Positions 13,118 through 17,973 of a stretch of 17,973 bases of DNA are shown piece by piece (within the stretch, counting starts at the first letter, position 1; each line of letters starts with the position of its first letter). This DNA comes from an uncultured Comamonadaceae bacterium (GTDB lineage: Bacteria > Pseudomonadota > Gammaproteobacteria > Burkholderiales > Burkholderiaceae). The stretch spans positions 1 through 17,973 of the forward strand of contig CAMLSD010000097.1 in assembly GCA_946482595.1 (NCBI GenBank). Reading direction: 5' to 3'. A model generated the notes under the pieces. It was given only the letters and a program-made list of their open reading frames with translations. It searched no databases and had not been told where the DNA came from. Made by a program: the position numbers and the translations under genes.

Positions 13118-14305
13118 ATGAAGCGACTGCTCCTGGCCCTGACGATGGCCAGCACCCTCCCCGCACTGGCGCAGCCGCCGGCCACGGCCTCCGCTCCCGC
13201 TGCACAGACTGCCGCGGCAGTCGAACCCGCGGCCGTGGTGCGGCATTACGCCGGCCTGGTCCATGCGAACTACCAGGATGCCCACCTGGCCGCACGCACG
13301 CTGCGCGAGGCGGTGGTGGCCTTCACCGCCAGGCCGTCGCAGGAGACGCTCGACGCGGCCCGCCGCGCCTGGCTGGCTGCACGCGAACCCTACGGCCAGA
13401 CCGAGGCCTTTCGCTTCTACGGCGGCCCGATCGACGACGACAAGGGCCCGGAAGGCCGCATCAACGCCTGGCCGATGGATGAGTCGTTTGTCGATGGCGT
13501 GCAGGGCAAGCCCGGTGCGGGCCTGATCAATCAGCGCAAGCTGCCGATCACTCGCAAATCGCTGGTGGCGCAGAACGAGCGTGGCGGCGAAGAGAACATC
13601 GCCACCGGCTGGCACGCGATCGAGTTCATGCTGTGGGGCCAGGACCTGAACGACAGCGGGCCCGGACAGCGCAGCGCCGACGACTTTGTCGACGGCAAGG
13701 CACCCAATGCCGACCGCCGCCGCAAGTACCTCGAGGTCGTCACCGACCTGCTGGTCGACGATCTCGCGAGCCTGGTGAAGGCCTGGGCGCCGGATGTGCG
13801 CAACAACTATCGGGCCCGCTTCGAGCGAGGCGGTGCCGAGTCCTTGCGCAAGATGCTGGTCGGCCTGGGCTCGCTGTCGCGCGGCGAACTCGCCGGCGAA
13901 CGCCTCGAGGTGGCGCTCGCGAGCCAGGACCAGGAAGACGAGCATTCGTGCTTCTCGGACAACACCCATCGCGATGCCGTGACCAATGCGCTGGGCATCG
14001 AGAACGTCTGGCTCGGCCGCTACCGGCGCAGTGACGGGAGCATGCTGCAGGGCCCGTCGCTGCGGGATCTGGTGGCCGCCCGCGACGCCGCACTGGCCGA
14101 ACGCACCACGCAGCAGATCGCCGCTTCGGTCGCCGCGGCCGAGGCCATCCAGGCCCCCTTCGACCGTGAGATCCTCGGCGGCAAGGATGCCCCTGGCCGC
14201 CAGCGCGTGCGCAAGACCATCGACAGCCTGACGCAGCAGAGCAAGGACCTCGTCGCCGCGGCGCAGGCCATCGGCATCACCCGCCTGACCCTGGTACAGC
14301 CATGA
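13118..14305 (+). CDS. Imelysin family protein (IrpA/IcmP-like), iron-regulated
   Basis: The 395-residue protein starts with a Sec signal peptide (MKRLLLALTMASTLPALA, probable cleavage after residue 18) and is exported. The imelysin fold is supported by the GxHxxE motif, GWHAIE at 164-169, by AWLAAREPYGQTEAFRFY at 85-101, and by HSCFSDNTHRD at 276-286. The last two are characteristic of the IrpA/IcmP group. Members bind metals or are proposed to act in iron uptake; the name insulin-cleaving peptidase comes from one member and is debated. AAGGA lies 6 bp upstream of the ATG; the in-frame GTG at 13100 lacks such a site. It is the first gene of a four-gene operon behind a Fur-type box. The stop overlaps the next start by 4 bp. 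Its exact role is not proven. Confidence 0.9.
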   Translation: MKRLLLALTMASTLPALAQPPATASAPAAQTAAAVEPAAVVRHYAGLVHANYQDAHLAARTLREAVVAFTARPSQETLDAARRAWLAAREPYGQTEAFRFYGGPIDDDKGPEGRINAWPMDESFVDGVQGKPGAGLINQRKLPITRKSLVAQNERGGEENIATGWHAIEFMLWGQDLNDSGPGQRSADDFVDGKAPNADRRRKYLEVVTDLLVDDLASLVKAWAPDVRNNYRARFERGGAESLRKMLVGLGSLSRGELAGERLEVALASQDQEDEHSCFSDNTHRDAVTNALGIENVWLGRYRRSDGSMLQGPSLRDLVAARDAALAERTTQQIAASVAAAEAIQAPFDREILGGKDAPGRQRVRKTIDSLTQQSKDLVAAAQAIGITRLTLVQP

Positions 14306-15756
14306 GCCGGGCTGCGCCGCCCGCGCGGGGCCTGCATCAAGGCGTGCGGCGCGCCCTCGCGCTGGGCGCGCTCGCCACGGCCACGGCCAGTGCGCCACAG
14401 GCCGGCTCGACACCCGACCCGCTGGGCGAGCGCACCGGCGGCGACACCACGGTGTTTGCCACCGGCCGCAACGCGTTTTCGTTCCCGGCCGCCAACCTCG
14501 ACGACGCCGGCCGAACCCGCTTCGTGATCGGCAACTCCTTCTTCCGGCGCAACTGGGTCGAGGCACCCGCGTCGACCACGGCGCGCGACGGCCTGGGGCC
14601 GCATTTCATCGCACGCTCCTGCGGCGGCTGCCACCTGCAGGACGGACGCGGCGCACCGCCCGATTTCAGGCGCGGGCTGCATCCGCAGCCGGTGGAGCTG
14701 CTGATCCGCCTGTCGGTCCCGGGCCAGGACCCGCACGGCGGCCCCCTGCCCGAACCGGTCTACGGCGACCAGTTCAACAATGCAGCCATCCAGGGCGTGC
14801 GCCCGGAAGGCCAGGTCACGATGCGACTGACGCCGATCCGGGGCCGCTTTGCAGACGGCACGCCGTACACCCTGATGAAACCCGACTACGGCGTGGCCGA
14901 GCTGGGCTACGGGCCGATGGCACCCGGCACCTTGCTGAGCCCGCGTATCGCCCCGCAACTGATCGGTGTGGGTCTGCTCGAATCCATCCCCGAAGCCGAG
15001 CTTGAGCGCAACGTCACCGACCAGGCGGCCTTGCCGGGGCCCATCAAGGGCCGGATCAATCGCGTCTGGGATGCGCCGTCGCAGCAACTGCGGCCCGGGC
15101 GATTCGGCTGGAAGGCCAATGTGGCCACGCTGGCGCACCAGACCGGCGGCGCCTTCCTGGGCGACATCGGCATCACCTCGCGACACTTCCCGGCTGAAGC
15201 CTGCACTCCCGCCCAGGCCGACTGCATCCGCGCCGGCAGCGGATCCACGGCAGGTGAGTTCGAGATCGACGACGAGACGCTCGGCCAGGTGGTGTTCTAC
15301 CAGGCCACGCTGGCCCCCCCGGCACGCCGTGAACCGACCCATCCGCAGGTGCTGCGCGGCCAGGCCCTGTTTGGCCAGGCGCAATGCAGCGTGTGCCACC
15401 GGCCGAGCTATGTGACCGGCCCGGCGCCCTTCCCGTCGCTGAGCAGCCCGGCGCTGCAGGGCCAGCGCATCTGGCCGTACACCGATCTGCTGCTGCACGA
15501 CATGGGCGAGGCCCTGGCCGACGGCCGGCCGGACTTCCAGGCCAACGGACGCCAATGGAAGACGCCGCCGCTGTGGGGCATCGGCCTGATCAAGGACGTC
15601 AACGGCCACACCCGGCTGCTGCACGACGGCCGCGCGCGCGGTGTGCTGGAGGCCATCCTCTGGCACGGTGGTGAAGCCGAGCCCAGCCGCCGCCATGTGC
15701 TGAAGATGACCCGTGCCGAGCGCGAAGCCCTGGTGCGTTTCGTGGAGTCCCTGTGA
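14302..15756 (+). CDS. Di-haem DUF1111 (DHOR) family oxidoreductase
   Basis: The 484-residue protein carries two c-type haem attachment sites: SCGGCH with Cys107/Cys110/His111 and CSVCH with Cys362/Cys365/His366. It is followed by the conserved WPYTDLLLHDMGEALADG at 391-408 and WKTPPLWGIGL around 419-429. These identify the DUF1111 di-haem family, distantly related to cytochrome c peroxidases and formerly called thiol oxidoreductases. An N-terminal export signal with basic residues and an Ala/Leu stretch (about 14-30) sends it to the periplasm, where haem is attached. The start codon overlaps the previous stop in ATGA, so the two proteins are translationally coupled. In this operon it may oxidise or reduce iron for the imelysin partners; the reaction is not known. 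Confidence 0.9.
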   Translation: MSRAAPPARGLHQGVRRALALGALATATASAPQAGSTPDPLGERTGGDTTVFATGRNAFSFPAANLDDAGRTRFVIGNSFFRRNWVEAPASTTARDGLGPHFIARSCGGCHLQDGRGAPPDFRRGLHPQPVELLIRLSVPGQDPHGGPLPEPVYGDQFNNAAIQGVRPEGQVTMRLTPIRGRFADGTPYTLMKPDYGVAELGYGPMAPGTLLSPRIAPQLIGVGLLESIPEAELERNVTDQAALPGPIKGRINRVWDAPSQQLRPGRFGWKANVATLAHQTGGAFLGDIGITSRHFPAEACTPAQADCIRAGSGSTAGEFEIDDETLGQVVFYQATLAPPARREPTHPQVLRGQALFGQAQCSVCHRPSYVTGPAPFPSLSSPALQGQRIWPYTDLLLHDMGEALADGRPDFQANGRQWKTPPLWGIGLIKDVNGHTRLLHDGRARGVLEAILWHGGEAEPSRRHVLKMTRAEREALVRFVESL

Positions 15757-16814
15757 TGCGCCGCAACACCTTGCTGTGGGGTCACTTGGCGCTGGCCTGC
15801 GCCCTGTGGATGGTTGCGGCCACACCGGTGCGTGCCGCCTCACGGCCGGCACCGGCACAGGCGATCGAAGCGGTGCCCTATTACCAGGCGAGCCACTTTG
15901 TCGTCGGGCTGTTGCAGCACATGAGCCTGCCACGCGTGCAGGCCCTGCAGGCCGCCAGCGCTGGGCTGGTCGATGCCGCGCAGGCACTGTGCAACGCACC
16001 CCCCGCCCGGCAGGCCACCGCACTCGCCGGCGTGCGCGAGCACTGGCAGCGCACTGCGCGGGCCTGGGATGAACTGGCGCCGGTGGCCATCGGGCCGATG
16101 ATCGAGCGCCGTTCGATGCGACAGATCGACTTCTGGCCCACGCGGCCGGCGCTGATCGAACGGGCCATCCGCGCCGCGCCGGCCAGCGCGGCCGACATGG
16201 AACGTGTGGGCACGCCGGCCAAGGGCCTGCCGGCCCTGGAATGGTTGCTGTGGGTGCACCGGGTGCCGCTGGACGCGCCGGCCTGCCGGTATGCGGCACA
16301 GGTGGCGGCCGAGATCGACCGCGAGGCCGATGCGCTGGCCGAACGCTTTGCGGCCCTGGCGTCCGCGCCACCCGAGGACGGCGCGACGCTGATGGGCGAG
16401 GCCATCAATCAATGGGTCGGTGGTCTCGAACGGCTGCGCTGGGCGCAGATCGAAAAGCCGTTGCGCAGCGGCGGCGATCTACCGCGTGCGGCCAGCGGCA
16501 GCACGGTCGCAAGCTGGCAGGCGCAGTGGCGCACGCTCAGCGCCCTGGCCGTGCAGGACGTAGCGCCCGCGCCCGGCCGGGGGCTGGTGAGCGTGGAGAC
16601 CTACCTGCGCGGGCGGGGCCTGAATGACCTGGCCGACCGGCTGCGTCAGGCTGTGTTGCGTGCCGACCCGGCGGTGGCCGCGCTGAACCCGCGTTCGCCC
16701 ACGACCCTGTCCGACGCAGCGCGCGCGCTGGCACAGGTCAGGCGGCTGGCGCAGACGGATGTGGCCGACGCCCTCGAGGTCAGCATGGGGTTCTCGGACG
16801 CGGACGGTGACTGA
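15756..16814 (+). CDS. Second imelysin family protein with variant GxHxxE
   Basis: The 352-residue protein has a cleavable signal peptide (about 1-28, ending VRAAS) and should be periplasmic. Recognisable imelysin elements are RAWDELAPVAIGP at 102-114, IDFWPTRPALIERAI at 124-138, and GLPALEWLLW at 157-166. This is the position of GxHxxE, but the His is Pro159 here. That variant is common in the second imelysin of such operons and suggests a different ligand set from the first protein. The ATG at 15756 overlaps the previous stop by one base (TGATG), with GGAG 8 bp before it. The product has lower similarity to known peptidases and is probably a metal-binding partner, not an enzyme. Confidence 0.85.
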   Translation: MRRNTLLWGHLALACALWMVAATPVRAASRPAPAQAIEAVPYYQASHFVVGLLQHMSLPRVQALQAASAGLVDAAQALCNAPPARQATALAGVREHWQRTARAWDELAPVAIGPMIERRSMRQIDFWPTRPALIERAIRAAPASAADMERVGTPAKGLPALEWLLWVHRVPLDAPACRYAAQVAAEIDREADALAERFAALASAPPEDGATLMGEAINQWVGGLERLRWAQIEKPLRSGGDLPRAASGSTVASWQAQWRTLSALAVQDVAPAPGRGLVSVETYLRGRGLNDLADRLRQAVLRADPAVAALNPRSPTTLSDAARALAQVRRLAQTDVADALEVSMGFSDADGD

Positions 16815-16818
16815 CCCG

Positions 16819-17940
16819 ATGGCCCACCCCCCGCTCACCCGCCGCCCGGTCGCACCGGGCCTGGGACGGCGCGACTGGCTGCGACTGGCGCTGGGCAGCG
16901 CCGTGATGGCCTCGACCTCGGCCTCGGCGGCCGCCAGCCGTCCCCTCCTGCGCCTGGCGGCCGCCTGGGACACCCCTGACCAAGGCGGCCACCGGGTGGG
17001 CACGCTGCATGCCGACGGCTCGGCGTGGCGTGTGCACCGTGAGGTCGACGTACCCACCCGCGCCCACGGCCTGTGGCAGACCCGTGATGGCCACCTGCTG
17101 AGCGTCGCTCGCCGTCCAGGCGACTGGCTGCTGCGCTGGACACCCGAAGGCCGCGTGCTCGCCTGGGGCTGGATCGACAGCGACCGCGCCTTCAACGGCC
17201 ATGTGACGCAAAGCCCCGATGGCCGCGACATCTACACCACCGAAACCGACCTGGCCAGCGGGGCCGGCCTCGTGACGCGGCGCGATGCCCACAGCCTGGT
17301 GCGACTGGACGAATGGCCCACCCACGGACTCGACCCGCATGAACTGCTGTTCGACCAGGACGGCACGCTGCTCGTGGCCAACGGCGGCATTCCGACACGC
17401 CCGGAGTCCGGCCGCAGCAAGCTGGACCTGTCGCGGATGGATGCCTCGCTGGTGCGTCTGGACCCGCGTGGCGGCCGCCTGCTCGGTCAGTGGCGTGTGG
17501 CCGATCCGCGGTTGAGCCTGCGGCACCTGGCCTGGCACGGCGGGCTGCTGGGCATCGCGATGCAGGCCGAACACGACGATGCGGCGACCCGTGCAGCCTC
17601 ACCCGTGCTGGCCGTGTTCGACGGCCAGTCGATCCGCACCTGCGAGACCCCGGTGCCACTGGAGGGATACGGCGGCGACGTGGAAGCCACGAGCGACGGC
17701 TTTGCGGCAAGTTGCCCACGCGCGAACGGCGTGGCCTGCTGGCGGTCAGATGGCTCCTGGCGAGGATGGATACCACTGGTGCAGGCCTGCGCGCTGGCCC
17801 CTGGCGACCACCGCGGCGGCGCGGTGGCGGGCGGGCAGCATGCAGCCGTGTCATTTGATCCGCAGGCCCGGCCCGTCACACGCATGCGTGTGCCCGACAC
17901 CCTTCGTCTCGACAACCACTGGATACGCCTGCAGCACTGA
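16819..17940 (+). CDS. DUF1513 domain protein, twin-arginine-like signal
   Basis: The 373-residue protein begins with GRRDWLRLALGSAVMASTSA (16-35), a twin-arginine-type signal, so it is probably exported folded. The remainder reads as a seven-bladed beta-propeller of the DUF1513 family, with repeats such as ARAHGLWQTRDGHLLSVAR-like, FNGHVTQSPDGRDIYTTE, DPHELLFDQDGTLLVANGG and LRHLAWHGGLLGIAMQAEHDD. DUF1513 proteins are regularly encoded next to imelysin and DUF1111 genes. It is the last gene of the operon, 4 bp after the preceding stop. The ATG at 16819 is chosen over GTG 16807; either start lies in the same frame. Biochemical function is unknown; propeller proteins often act as binding scaffolds. 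Confidence 0.9.
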   Translation: MAHPPLTRRPVAPGLGRRDWLRLALGSAVMASTSASAAASRPLLRLAAAWDTPDQGGHRVGTLHADGSAWRVHREVDVPTRAHGLWQTRDGHLLSVARRPGDWLLRWTPEGRVLAWGWIDSDRAFNGHVTQSPDGRDIYTTETDLASGAGLVTRRDAHSLVRLDEWPTHGLDPHELLFDQDGTLLVANGGIPTRPESGRSKLDLSRMDASLVRLDPRGGRLLGQWRVADPRLSLRHLAWHGGLLGIAMQAEHDDAATRAASPVLAVFDGQSIRTCETPVPLEGYGGDVEATSDGFAASCPRANGVACWRSDGSWRGWIPLVQACALAPGDHRGGAVAGGQHAAVSFDPQARPVTRMRVPDTLRLDNHWIRLQH

Positions 17941-17973
17941 CAAGGAAACGCCGGGCCGCCCCAAGTTTCCTTG
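17941..17973 (+). repeat. Inverted repeat after the imelysin operon, right edge of window
   Basis: CAAGGAAAC (17941-17949) and GTTTCCTTG (17965-17973) are a perfect 9-bp inverted repeat around a 15-nt GC-rich loop, starting directly after the DUF1513 stop codon. It can serve as a terminator hairpin. The sequence CCCCAAGTTTCCTTG continues naturally into the TTCCTTGACCCCC that opens the window, so both edges appear to belong to one dispersed repeat family. Confidence 0.6.

Noticed and set aside
14020..16371. A 783-codon minus-strand open frame opposite the imelysin operon
   Set aside because: It overlaps three coupled genes with clear haem and imelysin motifs. Its Arg/Ala/Pro-rich product is typical of a shadow frame.
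1..17973. Circular element, because the window ends share TTCCTTG
   Set aside because: Seven bases are too few, and no replication, partition or mobilisation genes are present. A shared dispersed repeat explains the match better.

Overview
The window is very GC-rich (about two-thirds G+C by eye) and is packed with genes on both strands. Gene content points to a betaproteobacterium of the order Burkholderiales, most likely the Comamonadaceae/Sphaerotilaceae side (Leptothrix, Ideonella or Rubrivivax-like). It carries a TIGR04325 methyltransferase, a LysR/azoreductase/pirin trio, a DUF2783 protein beside a flavin monooxygenase, and a CCCCCTCGGGGGG-type intergenic repeat. No rRNA, tRNA, CRISPR array, prophage or insertion sequence was seen.

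Layout. (1) 1-1400: an AztD-like lipoprotein gene on the minus strand, probably a zinc-binding protein, preceded by a good Zur-type operator (GTTA-N5-TAAC, 1387-1399). (2) 1571-4544: a minus-strand operon (VOC protein, MhpA-like FAD monooxygenase, DUF2783 protein) with a divergent marR gene. A perfect 6-4-6 palindrome sits between the operon's promoter and first gene and is the obvious repressor site. (3) 4557-6048: a shrunken ornithine-carbamoyltransferase-like gene, divergent from a Crp/Fnr-family regulator that lacks the iron-sulfur cysteines. A 9/10 FNR-type box and a 16-bp palindrome lie between them. (4) 6020-8901: an OmpR-type response regulator and a PAS-GAF hybrid histidine kinase, translationally coupled. 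(5) 8977-11513: a LysR regulator divergent from azoR and a pirin gene, a quinone or electrophile-response type arrangement. (6) 11645-12936: a TIGR04325 methyltransferase convergent with an HpaR-type MarR regulator. (7) 13118-17940: a tightly coupled four-gene operon (imelysin, di-haem DUF1111 oxidoreductase, second imelysin, DUF1513 protein) behind a promoter whose spacer is filled by a Fur-type box.

How the genes fit together. Two metal-homeostasis loci stand out, one with a Zur-like site and one with a Fur-like site. The four-gene iron-regulated operon is a conserved but biochemically poorly understood set: all four products look exported, two carry the imelysin fold and one carries two CxxCH haem sites. 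It is the strongest candidate here for an incompletely described system. The rest is regulators with short target operons for aromatic, quinone or redox metabolism.

Both ends of the window lie in inverted-repeat DNA of apparently one repeat family, and the last 7 bases equal the first 7. This looks like a contig broken in a dispersed repeat.
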